Program-made: the position numbers and the translations under genes
The notes under the pieces: generated by a model
The model's input: only the letters and a program-made list of their open reading frames with translations
What the model was told of the DNA's origin: nothing
Database searches by the model: none
NCBI GenBank assembly: GCA_944380185.1
Contig: CALWGV010000002.1
Span: forward strand, 1 to 32,086
Direction: 5' to 3'
DNA from: an uncultured Lachnospiraceae bacterium
GTDB taxonomy: Bacteria; Bacillota; Clostridia; Lachnospirales; Lachnospiraceae
DNA: 32,086 nucleotides
In this document: in pieces, positions 1 to 9,427 of the stretch
Layout of the letters: each line of letters starts with the position of its first letter
How positions within the stretch are numbered: position 1 is the first letter of the stretch

Positions 1-33
1 GGTTTTTTACTGTAAGCTAAAGCAACGCTGACT

Positions 34-58
34 CACCTGCATAGCAGGTGGTTTTTTG
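34..58 (+). terminator. Rho-independent terminator of an upstream gene
   Basis: A 7-bp GC-rich stem (CACCTGC 34-40, GCAGGTG 44-50) with a 3-nt loop is followed directly by GTTTTTTG. This is a classical intrinsic terminator for a plus-strand transcript that starts left of the window. The gene it serves is not visible. Confidence 0.8.
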
Positions 59-66
59 TTTCCAAA

Positions 67-83
67 GTTCCGTTTTTCGGAAC
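67..83. other. Short perfect hairpin
   Basis: GTTCCG (67-72) and CGGAAC (78-83) form a perfect 6-bp stem around a five-T loop. It is the second of four hairpins in the first 250 bases. No function is evident. Confidence 0.5.
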
Positions 84-128
84 ACGAAAAACTACACAAT
101 GGAAACAGGCCCTTGGCCTAACAATAAC

Positions 129-160
129 GGGAAGCGGAACTACTACCTCATCCGCTTCCC
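129..160. repeat. 10-bp perfect inverted repeat
   Basis: GGGAAGCGGA (129-138) and TCCGCTTCCC (151-160) are perfect complements around a 12-nt loop. No T-run follows, so this is not an obvious terminator. It may belong to a small structured RNA or be the remnant of a small mobile repeat. No protein-coding gene is supported in 1-465. Confidence 0.55.
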
Positions 161-195
161 CCGGTTCCCCCGGCGAATCGCATTATTTATAACTT

Positions 196-248
196 TTATG
201 CCACGTCAGAGACGATCCCTGTCTCTTTGCGTGGCATAAGTTGTTTTT
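196..248. terminator. Long hairpin with T-run, terminator-like
   Basis: TTATGCCACG (196-205) pairs perfectly with CGTGGCATAA (230-239). An inner AGAGAC/GTCTCT pair (208-213 with 221-226) extends the stem. GTTGTTTTTT follows on the plus strand. It most likely ends a transcript arriving from the left and insulates the nrd promoter. Confidence 0.65.
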
Positions 249-317
249 TGCGAATTGACAGAAAGTATAGCCGGTTTAGCGGCTTCATCTGAATATAATT
301 AGCAGGCCATTTTGTAC

Positions 318-345
318 TTGCATTCTCCTTGATATTCTGTATAAT
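318..345 (+). promoter_or_regulatory. Promoter of nrdDG
   Basis: A -35 element TTGCAT (318-323) and a perfect -10 TATAAT (340-345) are separated by 16 bp. This places transcription start near 352, inside the first NrdR box, and leaves a leader of about 110 nt before nrdD. Confidence 0.75.
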
Positions 346-391
346 ACTAAATATAGTGTTTATATGTAAAGATGAATACAAGATATAGAAA
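344..391 (+). promoter_or_regulatory. Tandem NrdR boxes
   Basis: Two 16-mers fit the NrdR-box consensus (acaCwAtATaTwGtgt). Box 1 is ATACTAAATATAGTGT (344-359) and box 2 is ATACAAGATATAGAAA (376-391). Their starts are 32 bp apart, about three helical turns, as is typical of NrdR operators. Box 1 overlaps the -10 and the expected start site, so NrdR bound with dATP/ATP should block initiation. The nrdR gene itself is not in the window. Confidence 0.8.
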
Positions 392-465
392 TAACAATCA
401 TATCAAAACACTAATAAATATAATGATAGAATATAGAAGCAAAAAGCACAGAGGGAGTACGGAGA

Positions 466-2649
466 ATGAATATTATCAAGCGCAGCGGAAAGGAAGTCGT
501 ATTTGACGGCACGAAAATCCAGAACGCGGTGGAGAAGGCCAATCTCACCGTAAAGGAGGCGGAGCGTCTGAGCGACAGCCAAATCCATGAGATTGTCCGG
601 TCGGTGACGGAAAAATGCAGTCATTTAAACCGGGCGGCCAGCGTGGAGGAGATCCAGGATATGGTGGAGGAGGAGGTGATGCGTCACCAGGCTTATAAGG
701 TGGCCAACCATTACATCACTTACCGTTATAAAAGGGCCTTGGTGCGCAAGGCCAACAGCACCGACCAGCAGATCCTGAGCCTGATTGAGCGCAACAACGA
801 AGAGGTGATGCAGGAGAATTCCAATAAAAACCCCATCGTCAACAGCGTCCAGCGGGATTATATGGCCGGCGCGGTCAGCAAGGATATCACCAACCGCCTG
901 CTGCTGCCCCAGGAGATTGTGGAGGCTCATGAGGAGGGCATCATCCATTTCCACGACGCCGACTACTATGCCCAGCATATGCACAACTGCGACCTGGTGA
1001 ATCTGGAGGACATGCTGCAGAATGGGACGGTCATCTCCGATACGATGATTGAGAAGCCCCACAGCTTTTCCACCGCATGCAATATCGCGACCCAGATCAT
1101 TGCCCAGGTAGCTTCGTCCCAGTACGGCGGCCAGAGCATCTCCCTGACTCATCTGGCCCCATTTGTGGATGTGAGCCGCCAGAAGATCCGCGCCTCGGTG
1201 AAGAAGGAATTCGAGGAACTGGGAATCCAGGTAACCGAAGAGCAGAGGGAGAAGATTGTGGAGAGCCGGCTGATGGAGGAGATCCGCAAGGGAATCCAGA
1301 CCATTCAGTACCAGGTGATCACCCTGATGACCACCAACGGACAGGCCCCCTTTCTGACGGTATTTATGTATCTGAACGAGGCGGGAGACGACGAGAGGCT
1401 GAAGGCCGATCTGGCGATGATTATCGAAGAGACGCTGCGCCAGAGGATCCAGGGCGTCAAGAACGAGACCGGGCACTGGATCACCCCTGCCTTCCCGAAG
1501 CTGATCTATGTGCTGGAGGAGGACAATATTGCCGAGGGCACGCCCTATTATTATCTGACGGAGCTGGCGGCCCGCTGCACGGCCAAGAGGATGGTGCCGG
1601 ACTACATCTCCGAGAAGACCATGAAGCAGAATAAGATCGATAAAAACGGCGAGGGCCACTGCTATACCTGCATGGGCTGCCGCAGTTTCCTGACCCCCTA
1701 TGTGGATCCGGAGACAGGTAAGCCGAAGTATTACGGCCGTTTCAACCAGGGCGTTGTCACTCTGAACCTGCCGGATGTGGCCCTGTCCTCCGGCGGCGAT
1801 ATGGATAAATTTTGGAAGATCATGGACGAGCGCCTGGATCTGTGCTACCGCGCCCTGATGTGCCGCCATAACCGCCTGAAGGGAACCATCTCCGACGTGG
1901 CACCGATCCTGTGGCAGAACGGTGCCCTGGCCCGCCTAAAGAAGGGGGAGAAGATCGACAAGCTCCTCTACGGAGGCTATTCGACGATTTCCCTGGGCTA
2001 TGCCGGCCTCTACGAGTGCGTCTATTATATGACCGGCAAGTCCCACACCGATCCGGAGGCCATGCCCTTCGCCCTGTCGGTGATGCAGTATATGAACGAC
2101 GCCTGCAAGAGATGGAAGGAGAAGGAGAACATCGATTTCTCCATCTACGGCACGCCGTTAGAGTCCACCACCTACAAGTTTGCCAAGTGCCTGCAGAAGC
2201 GCTTCGGCATCATCCCCGGCGTGACGGATAAGAATTATATCACCAACAGCTATCACATCCATGTGACCGAGGAGATCAATGCCTTTGACAAGCTCTCCAT
2301 CGAGGCCAAGTTCCAGGCTCTCTCGCCGGGCGGGGCCATCAGCTATGTGGAGGTGCCGGATATGCAGAACAATATCCCGGCAGTAATGACGCTTTTGCGC
2401 CATATTTACGACAATATCATGTATGCGGAGCTGAATACCAAGAGCGATTACTGCCAGAAGTGCGGTTTCGACGGGGAGATCCAGATTATAGAAGATGAGA
2501 ACGGAAAGCTCATTTGGGAGTGCCCCAACTGCGGCAACCGGGATCAGGATAAGATGAATGTGGCCCGCCGCACCTGCGGCTATATCGGCACCCAGTTTTG
2601 GAACCAGGGCCGCACCCAGGAGATCAAGGACCGCGTACTGCACCTGTAA
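466..2649 (+). CDS. nrdD: Anaerobic (class III) ribonucleoside-triphosphate reductase
   Basis: This 727-residue oxygen-sensitive glycyl-radical enzyme reduces NTPs to dNTPs in the cytoplasm and is activated by NrdG. An ATP-cone allosteric domain occupies about residues 1-95. Active-site cysteines lie in the HNCDL motif (Cys175) and in the CYTCMGC cluster (Cys399, 402, 405). Near the C-terminus two CxxC pairs (663/666 and 686/689) form the zinc site. The RTCGY motif carries the radical glycine, Gly705, 22 residues from the end, as in the family. The ATG at 466 follows GGGAGTACGGAGA. nrdG begins 9 bp downstream, so the two are cotranscribed. Tandem NrdR boxes upstream indicate repression by nucleotide status. 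Length and all key residues are intact. Confidence 0.97.
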   Translation: MNIIKRSGKEVVFDGTKIQNAVEKANLTVKEAERLSDSQIHEIVRSVTEKCSHLNRAASVEEIQDMVEEEVMRHQAYKVANHYITYRYKRALVRKANSTDQQILSLIERNNEEVMQENSNKNPIVNSVQRDYMAGAVSKDITNRLLLPQEIVEAHEEGIIHFHDADYYAQHMHNCDLVNLEDMLQNGTVISDTMIEKPHSFSTACNIATQIIAQVASSQYGGQSISLTHLAPFVDVSRQKIRASVKKEFEELGIQVTEEQREKIVESRLMEEIRKGIQTIQYQVITLMTTNGQAPFLTVFMYLNEAGDDERLKADLAMIIEETLRQRIQGVKNETGHWITPAFPKLIYVLEEDNIAEGTPYYYLTELAARCTAKRMVPDYISEKTMKQNKIDKNGEGHCYTCMGCRSFLTPYVDPETGKPKYYGRFNQGVVTLNLPDVALSSGGDMDKFWKIMDERLDLCYRALMCRHNRLKGTISDVAPILWQNGALARLKKGEKIDKLLYGGYSTISLGYAGLYECVYYMTGKSHTDPEAMPFALSVMQYMNDACKRWKEKENIDFSIYGTPLESTTYKFAKCLQKRFGIIPGVTDKNYITNSYHIHVTEEINAFDKLSIEAKFQALSPGGAISYVEVPDMQNNIPAVMTLLRHIYDNIMYAELNTKSDYCQKCGFDGEIQIIEDENGKLIWECPNCGNRDQDKMNVARRTCGYIGTQFWNQGRTQEIKDRVLHL

Positions 2650-2658
2650 GGGAGGGCC

Positions 2659-3189
2659 ATGTATTACGGAAATATCAAGAAGCATGACATTGCCGACGGC
2701 CTGGGCGTGAGGGTGACCCTCTTTGTCTCCGGCTGCACCAACCGCTGCGAGGGCTGCTTCCAGCCGGAGACCTGGGATTTTCATTACGGCACTCCTTTTA
2801 CGGAAGATACGGTGCAGGAGATTCTGGATGCTCTGGCTCCGGCCTATATTCAGGGCCTTACTTTGCTTGGCGGAGAGCCCTTTGAGAGGGAAAACCAGCC
2901 GGCGCTTACGGCCCTGCTTCGCCGGGTGCGTAAGATTTATCCGCAGAAGGATGTCTGGTGCTATACCGGCTTCGTCTACGACCGGGATCTGGTGCCCGGC
3001 GGGCGCCGCTATGGGGAGTATACGGATGAGATGCTGTCGATGATCGATATTCTGGTGGACGGTCCCTTTGTACAGGCCAAGCGCAATCTGATGCTGCGTT
3101 TTCGCGGTTCGGAAAATCAGCGGCTCATCGACATGCCTGCCACGCGGAAGGCTGGACAGGTCGTGATTTCCGCTGTGAGCGAGCGGTAG
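2659..3189 (+). CDS. nrdG: Anaerobic ribonucleotide reductase activating protein (radical SAM)
   Basis: This 176-residue radical SAM activase cleaves S-adenosylmethionine with a [4Fe-4S] cluster and abstracts hydrogen from the NrdD glycine. The cluster motif is SGCTNRCEGC, with Cys26, Cys30 and Cys33 in the CxxxCxxC arrangement. A GGEPF motif follows at about residue 74 and is the expected SAM-binding element. Length is normal for NrdG. The start ATG follows GGGAGG at 5-6 bp and lies 9 bp after the nrdD stop, so the pair is an operon. The gene is followed by a long inverted repeat that probably ends the transcript. Confidence 0.96.
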   Translation: MYYGNIKKHDIADGLGVRVTLFVSGCTNRCEGCFQPETWDFHYGTPFTEDTVQEILDALAPAYIQGLTLLGGEPFERENQPALTALLRRVRKIYPQKDVWCYTGFVYDRDLVPGGRRYGEYTDEMLSMIDILVDGPFVQAKRNLMLRFRGSENQRLIDMPATRKAGQVVISAVSER

Positions 3190-3250
3190 AGACAGCAGCA
3201 AACATATCAAACAAAGAATATCAAACGGAGAGGAATTTTCTAAAAAAATA

Positions 3251-3305
3251 CAAAGCGAAAAATGTCACACGCTGCCGTGCGTATCATCTGACATTTTTCG
3301 CTTTG
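3251..3305. terminator. 17-bp perfect inverted repeat after nrdG
   Basis: The arms at 3251-3267 and 3289-3305 are perfect 17-bp complements (core GCGAAAAATGTCA) around a 21-nt loop that contains a small CACG/CGTG hairpin. It sits between the nrdG stop and the guaB -35. A terminator for nrdDG is the likeliest role, although the T-run lies inside the stem and the tail (TCCTC) is poor. Its position only 6 bp before the guaB -35 also allows an operator role. Confidence 0.6.
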
Positions 3306-3310
3306 TCCTC

Positions 3311-4848
<1,538 letters not shown>

Positions 4849-4891
4849 TGAATAGTCATTTGCGGTAATTTATTATAATCCGTCAGCTGCA

Positions 4892-4957
4892 GGGAGCTGC
4901 CAAAGACCGGGACAGGTCTTGGGCGGCTCCCTTGGCTTTGGCTGTTTTGCGTTTTTC
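4892..4957 (+). terminator. Terminator of guaB
   Basis: GGGAGCTGCC (4892-4901) pairs with GGGCGGCTCCC (4921-4931), with an inner AAGACC/GGTCTT stem (4903-4908 with 4915-4920). T-rich sequence (TTGGCTTTGGCTGTTTTGCGTTTTT) follows. The position after guaB and before a new promoter supports termination. Confidence 0.75.
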
Positions 4958-4980
4958 GCGAATTTTGTCGAAATGGGGGA

Positions 4981-5009
4981 TTGACATCCTCGTTTATAAC
5001 CACTACAAT
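4981..5009 (+). promoter_or_regulatory. Promoter of the nucleoside-transport operon
   Basis: A perfect -35 TTGACA (4981-4986) and -10 TACAAT (5004-5009) are separated by 17 bp. The start site should be near 5016, giving a leader of about 43 nt before the ATG at 5059. Confidence 0.8.
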
Positions 5010-5058
5010 TTTATTCATTGAGTGCATAAAAGCCGCAGAGTGTGAAGGAGAAAGAAAA

Positions 5059-5805
5059 ATGCAGATGGATGCGAAGGAAGCACGGGTAAAGATCTGGGAA
5101 GAACTGCTCAAGGTGGCAAGACCGGATTCCAAATTCAGCTGGGAGTTTTCCGAGTTTATCGCCGACTATGAGGGCAGTGACAAGGGGGCAGCCCTTTTGG
5201 CCTCCACGGATATGTACAAGAATGCCAAGGTGATTTTTATCACACCGGACAACAATCTGGAGAAATTCCGCGAGATTGCCTTCCGGGACAAGAAGACCGT
5301 GGTCATGACCAACTATGGGATTACCCGGGGCTTTTTCCTGATACGCCCGGAGTTTATTCCCGAGGGCAAGGAGGAGGTAGCCTCTCTGCTGGATGGGATT
5401 GGCCGCTATTGGAAGCATCAGACACTGGAGCAGCTCAAGGAATCCGTAGGACATATCGATATGCTGGTGACCGGCGCTTCAGCCATCACGCCCAGCGGAA
5501 TCCGCTTTGGCAAGGGTCACGGCTATTTTGATCTGGAGTGGGCCATGCTCTATACCTGCGGCATTGTGGATGACAGCTCTGTCATCGTGGGGGCAGGCCA
5601 TGACTGCCAGGTAGTCGATGTGGACGTCAATGTGGAGGAGTATGATACTGCCATTGATTATATTGTGACGCCTACCCGTATTATTGAGACTCGCCATGAG
5701 TTTCCCCGGCCGAAGAAGGGAATTATCTGGTGCCGGCTGGCTCCCGGGATGCGGGAACAGATTCCTCCGATTCAGGAACTCTGGTGCCGGGTGCACTGCA
5801 AATGA
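5059..5805 (+). CDS. 5-formyltetrahydrofolate cyclo-ligase-family protein
   Basis: This 248-residue cytoplasmic protein carries the C-terminal signature of the 5-FTHF cyclo-ligase fold: a glycine-rich loop GIRFGKGHGYFDLEWAML at about residues 147-164, then a late segment with YIVTPTRIIET. The N-terminal half lacks the usual bacterial start of the family and resembles divergent COG0212 members. The folate reaction is therefore uncertain. The ATG at 5059 is preferred because AAGGAGAAAG lies just upstream and the longer in-frame reading would start inside the promoter. It is the first gene of an operon with a BMP-type nucleoside ABC transporter, which suggests a link to purine or one-carbon salvage. 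Confidence 0.75.
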   Translation: MQMDAKEARVKIWEELLKVARPDSKFSWEFSEFIADYEGSDKGAALLASTDMYKNAKVIFITPDNNLEKFREIAFRDKKTVVMTNYGITRGFFLIRPEFIPEGKEEVASLLDGIGRYWKHQTLEQLKESVGHIDMLVTGASAITPSGIRFGKGHGYFDLEWAMLYTCGIVDDSSVIVGAGHDCQVVDVDVNVEEYDTAIDYIVTPTRIIETRHEFPRPKKGIIWCRLAPGMREQIPPIQELWCRVHCK

Positions 5806-5839
5806 GGCTGTGGGTTGAAATAGAATGGGAGACGAAAAG

Positions 5840-7372
5840 ATGAAACAGACGCCCTTACTGGAACTGAAGGGGATTACGAAGACCTTTGGCGATTTTACGG
5901 CCAACGACAGCATCAATCTGAAGGTATACAGGGGCGAAGTGCATGCTGTGCTGGGTGAAAACGGCGCAGGCAAGAGCACGCTGATGAATATTATCTATGG
6001 AATTTATAAGCCGGACAGAGGGGATATCCTTCTGTCCGGTCAGTCTGTCAAAATCCAGTCGCCGCGGGATGCGCTGCGCCATGGGATCGGTATGGTCCAT
6101 CAGCACTTTATGCTGGTGGGCATGTATTCTGCCATTGAAAATGTCTGTCTGATGGGCGAGGACAGCGCCCTTTCCCTTACCAACAAAAAGAAAACAGAAG
6201 AAAAGCTCAACGAGCTCAAAAAACGCTATGGGATCGAGGTGGATCTGCACAGTCCTGTGGAGCAGCTCAGTATCGGCATGCAGCAGAAGGTGGAGATTCT
6301 GAAGCTTCTCTATACCGGAGCGGATGTCCTGATTTTCGACGAGCCTACGGCGGTGCTTCCGCCCCAGGAATGCGATGCTCTGTTTGACGTGATCAAAAAT
6401 CTGGTCCGCCAGGACAAGGGCGTGATCTTTATCAGCCATAAGCTGGAAGAGGTGCTCTACATCAGCAATTATATCACAGTGCTGACTAAAGGGCGGATTA
6501 CCGGCCAGATTCACACGGAGGAGGCGGACAAAGAGACCATTGTCCGAATGATGGTGGGCGAAGATGTCCTGCCGCCTGACTTTGCCGCCCGCCGCGCAGT
6601 GGGCACGCCCGGGCCTGTTGTTCTGGAAGGGGAAGGACTGTACGCCAGAGATGACCGTCATGTCTACACACTGCAGGGAGTCGATATTCAGATTCATGCC
6701 GGCGAGATCGTGGGCGTGGCCGGCGTGGAAGGCAACGGACAGGTGGAGCTGGCCGAGGTGCTGGCAGGTGTGCGCAAGGCCAGAAAAGGAGGCCGTGTAA
6801 AGATCGATGGACAGGAAGTATCCACGAAGAATGCCAGGGCTTTTATCGACAACAATATTGCCTATGTGCCGGCGGATCGCAATTATGTGGGCAGTGTGCC
6901 GGATTTCCCGCTGTATGAGAACTGGATTCTGCGCAACAATCATCCGCCGATGAAAGGACCTTTCCTGGACTATGGCGAGATCCGCAGGGAGGCCGAAAAT
7001 GCCATGAAATCCTATGATGTGCGGGCCAGGGGCGTGGAGGAGCGAAGCGCCAATCTGTCCGGCGGCAATCTGCAGAAATTTATCCTGGCCAGAGCTCTGG
7101 AAAAACATCCCAAAGCGCTGATCTGTGAATATCCCACCAGAGGTCTGGATATCAAGGCGACCTGGTTTGTCCGGGACAGAATCCTCAGAGCCAGAGAGGC
7201 AGGCATGGGTGTTTTGATGATTTCCGGCGATTTTGAAGAGCTTTTTTCCCTGGCCGACCGCATACTGGTGCTCTACGGCGGTAAGATTGTCGGCGAGGTG
7301 AGGCCGGAGACGACGACGGTGCGCAAGGTGGGAATGATGATGATGGGGGTGAATGGACATGAAAGCGATTGA
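5840..7372 (+). CDS. Nucleoside-type ABC transporter ATP-binding protein (two ABC domains)
   Basis: This 510-residue cytoplasmic ATPase has tandem ABC modules like YufO/NupA and RbsA. The first module has Walker A GENGAGKST (residues 39-47), signature LSIGMQQ and Walker B VLIFDEPTAVL. The second has a degenerate Walker A (GVEGNGQVEL), signature LSGGNLQK and a Walker B-like LICEYPTRGLD. One competent and one degenerate ATP site is usual here. I place the start at 5840 because GGGAG lies 8 bp upstream; the ATG at 5825 would add five residues and has a poorer site. Its end overlaps the first permease by 14 bp, indicating coupling. Confidence 0.92.
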   Translation: MKQTPLLELKGITKTFGDFTANDSINLKVYRGEVHAVLGENGAGKSTLMNIIYGIYKPDRGDILLSGQSVKIQSPRDALRHGIGMVHQHFMLVGMYSAIENVCLMGEDSALSLTNKKKTEEKLNELKKRYGIEVDLHSPVEQLSIGMQQKVEILKLLYTGADVLIFDEPTAVLPPQECDALFDVIKNLVRQDKGVIFISHKLEEVLYISNYITVLTKGRITGQIHTEEADKETIVRMMVGEDVLPPDFAARRAVGTPGPVVLEGEGLYARDDRHVYTLQGVDIQIHAGEIVGVAGVEGNGQVELAEVLAGVRKARKGGRVKIDGQEVSTKNARAFIDNNIAYVPADRNYVGSVPDFPLYENWILRNNHPPMKGPFLDYGEIRREAENAMKSYDVRARGVEERSANLSGGNLQKFILARALEKHPKALICEYPTRGLDIKATWFVRDRILRAREAGMGVLMISGDFEELFSLADRILVLYGGKIVGEVRPETTTVRKVGMMMMGVNGHESD

Positions 7373-8429
7373 TTCCATGCGAAGCGGCGCGCTTCTTCGC
7401 CGCGTGGGGATCGTACTTCTGTCGGTCCTGGCAGCCCTTGCACTGGGCGCCGTATTTCTGATCATTCTGGATGTAAATCCTTTTACGGCATACTATTACC
7501 TGTTGGTGCGCCCCTTCAGTTCTTTAAACAGTATCGGTGAGATGACCATCAAGATGGTTCCGATTCTGATCGTAGGTATAGGCGTTTCTTTCACTTTCCA
7601 GACGAAGCTCAGCAACCTGGGCGGTGAAGGACAGATTTGCCTGGGGGCTATCGGGATGACACTGGTTGGCACATCTTCCTTTGCTCAGGCTGTGGGCGGC
7701 TGGTATATACCGGTGGGCATGCTGGTGGCAGCTTTGTTTGGTGCGTGCTGGGCCGGTATCGCCGGATTTTTTAAGACCCGTTTCAAGGCCAGTGAGATCA
7801 TCACGACCCTTCTGCTCAACTATATCGCCGTGCAGCTGCTCAGCTGGTGCGTCTACTATCCGCTGCGGGATACGGCGGGGAATATTCCCCAGTCTGCCCC
7901 TGTGGCGGCTACTCTGCCCCGGCTGATAGACGGCAATCGGATGAATCTGGGGCTGGTCATCGCCCTGGTCTGCGTGCTGGTCTACTGGGTGGTGATGAAG
8001 AGGACCAAGTTCGGATATCGGCTGAGAGTTCTGGGCGGCAGTATCAAGGCGGCTACCTTCGGCGGAATCAGCAAAAAAAAGTATTATCTGATCGTCATGC
8101 TGATCAGCGGGGCCTTTGCAGGGCTGGCCGGCTCCATTGAGCTGGCAGGCACGCAGACCAGGCTTCTGGAGGGGCTGGCCGGCTCCTATGGCTTTGACGG
8201 CGTGGTAGCCTCTCTGCTGGGCATGATGAATCCACTGGGCGTGCTGCTGTCCTCGGTCCTTTTAGGCGCTTTGAGTATCGGCGCGGAGACCATGCAGGTG
8301 CGTACCGGCGTGTCCTCCCTCTTCCTCAATGTGCTGGAGGCGCTGATCGTACTGTTTATTTTGCTGGGCTTCAGCTTCTTTGGCAGCGGCAGCCGCAGAA
8401 AGAGCAAAAAGGAAAAGGAGGGTGAGTAA
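7359..8429 (+). CDS. Nucleoside-type ABC transporter permease 1
   Basis: This 356-residue integral membrane protein of the BPD_transp_2 type (YufP/NupB-like) has about eight to ten hydrophobic helices. The conserved stretches FGGISKKKYYL and GFDGVVASLLG, with its following MNPLG, are typical of the BMP-transporter permeases. The ATG at 7359 lies about 8 bp from GGGGGTGA; the ATG at 7353 is also in frame but too close. The C-terminus is a basic cytoplasmic tail (RRKSKKEKEG). It overlaps the ATPase gene and abuts permease 2, so the two membrane subunits are made together. Confidence 0.9.
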   Translation: MKAIDSMRSGALLRRVGIVLLSVLAALALGAVFLIILDVNPFTAYYYLLVRPFSSLNSIGEMTIKMVPILIVGIGVSFTFQTKLSNLGGEGQICLGAIGMTLVGTSSFAQAVGGWYIPVGMLVAALFGACWAGIAGFFKTRFKASEIITTLLLNYIAVQLLSWCVYYPLRDTAGNIPQSAPVAATLPRLIDGNRMNLGLVIALVCVLVYWVVMKRTKFGYRLRVLGGSIKAATFGGISKKKYYLIVMLISGAFAGLAGSIELAGTQTRLLEGLAGSYGFDGVVASLLGMMNPLGVLLSSVLLGALSIGAETMQVRTGVSSLFLNVLEALIVLFILLGFSFFGSGSRRKSKKEKEGE

Positions 8430-9371
8430 ATGGATCAGATTTTTACCGCAGCTTTCCTGGTACCTCTCTTTGCCGCCGGCGTGCGCATGGGCGCTCCTCT
8501 GGTTTTTGGGTCGGTGGGCGATGTGCTCTCGGAAAAGACCGGCGTGATGAATATTGCCTTGGAGGGGGAGATGCTGATCGCGGCCCTTCTGTCTTTCATG
8601 GCGGCCTACAGTTCAGGGAGTCTTCTGGCGGGTGTGCTGGTGGGTGGCTTCGCCGGACTTGTGTCCGCTCTGGTCATTGCCTTCTGGGGGATCTCCCGCA
8701 GGCAGGATCAGTCCGTGGTGGGCATTATGTTTAATATTTTTGCGCTGGGCTTTACCAATTTTTTATACCGGGCAACCTTTGGCGTACGCACGGACAGAGC
8801 AGGAGTGGAGATTCTCGCCACCATAAAGATTCCGGTTCTCTCCGATATCCCTTATATCGGCGAAATTTTTTTCCAGCATAACATTTTGGTCTACTTAGCT
8901 TTTATCGGAGCCGTGGCGGTCTGGTTTGTGATGAAGTATACGAAATTTGGCCTGCAGGTCACGGCGGCAGGCGAAAATCCCAAGGCAGCAGCGGCGGCCG
9001 GCGTCAACGTCGTACGGCTGCGCTACACGGGCTATATGTTCAGCGGCTTTATGGCCGGAATCGGCGGGGCTTTCCTGTCTCTGGGCAATGTGGGTACTTT
9101 CACGGAAAACATGACGTCAGGCCGCGGTTTTATCTGCCTGGCCATCACGATTCTTTCCCGGTGGAATCCCTTGTTTGCCGTGATTGCAGCTTTCCTTTTT
9201 GGGACAGTGGAGGCTCTGCAGCTCAGACTTCAGGCCATGGGGGCAGACCTTCCCTATCAGTTCTTCGTGGCTCTGCCTTATATTGTCACGCTGATCAGCC
9301 TGGTGATCTTTGGCCGCAACATCCGCGCGCCCAAGGATCTGGGCAACGTTTATAACAAAGAAAGTCGCTAG
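8430..9371 (+). CDS. Nucleoside-type ABC transporter permease 2
   Basis: This 313-residue hydrophobic protein of the YufQ/NupC type forms the second half of the membrane channel. Typical motifs are LVFGSVGDVLSEKTGVMNIALEG near residue 24 (quoted in part: GVMNIALEG), and AAGENPKAAAAAGV near residue 180. The start ATG directly follows the previous stop, and GGAGGGTGA lies at proper distance. It is followed 56 bp later by the binding-protein gene. Confidence 0.9.
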   Translation: MDQIFTAAFLVPLFAAGVRMGAPLVFGSVGDVLSEKTGVMNIALEGEMLIAALLSFMAAYSSGSLLAGVLVGGFAGLVSALVIAFWGISRRQDQSVVGIMFNIFALGFTNFLYRATFGVRTDRAGVEILATIKIPVLSDIPYIGEIFFQHNILVYLAFIGAVAVWFVMKYTKFGLQVTAAGENPKAAAAAGVNVVRLRYTGYMFSGFMAGIGGAFLSLGNVGTFTENMTSGRGFICLAITILSRWNPLFAVIAAFLFGTVEALQLRLQAMGADLPYQFFVALPYIVTLISLVIFGRNIRAPKDLGNVYNKESR

Positions 9372-9427
9372 AGAGCTTTTGGCGGGCAATCCGCCTGGCT
9401 ATAAATGAAAACGAGGAGAGAGAAAAA

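Noticed and set aside
625-1869. Long open frame (414 codons) on the minus strand
   Set aside because: It lies fully inside nrdD, has no recognisable protein pattern and follows from the codon bias of the real gene.
5855-7465. Minus-strand open frame of 536 codons
   Set aside because: It is antisense to the ABC ATPase gene, whose motifs are complete. The frame is rich in His and Gln as expected for a shadow.
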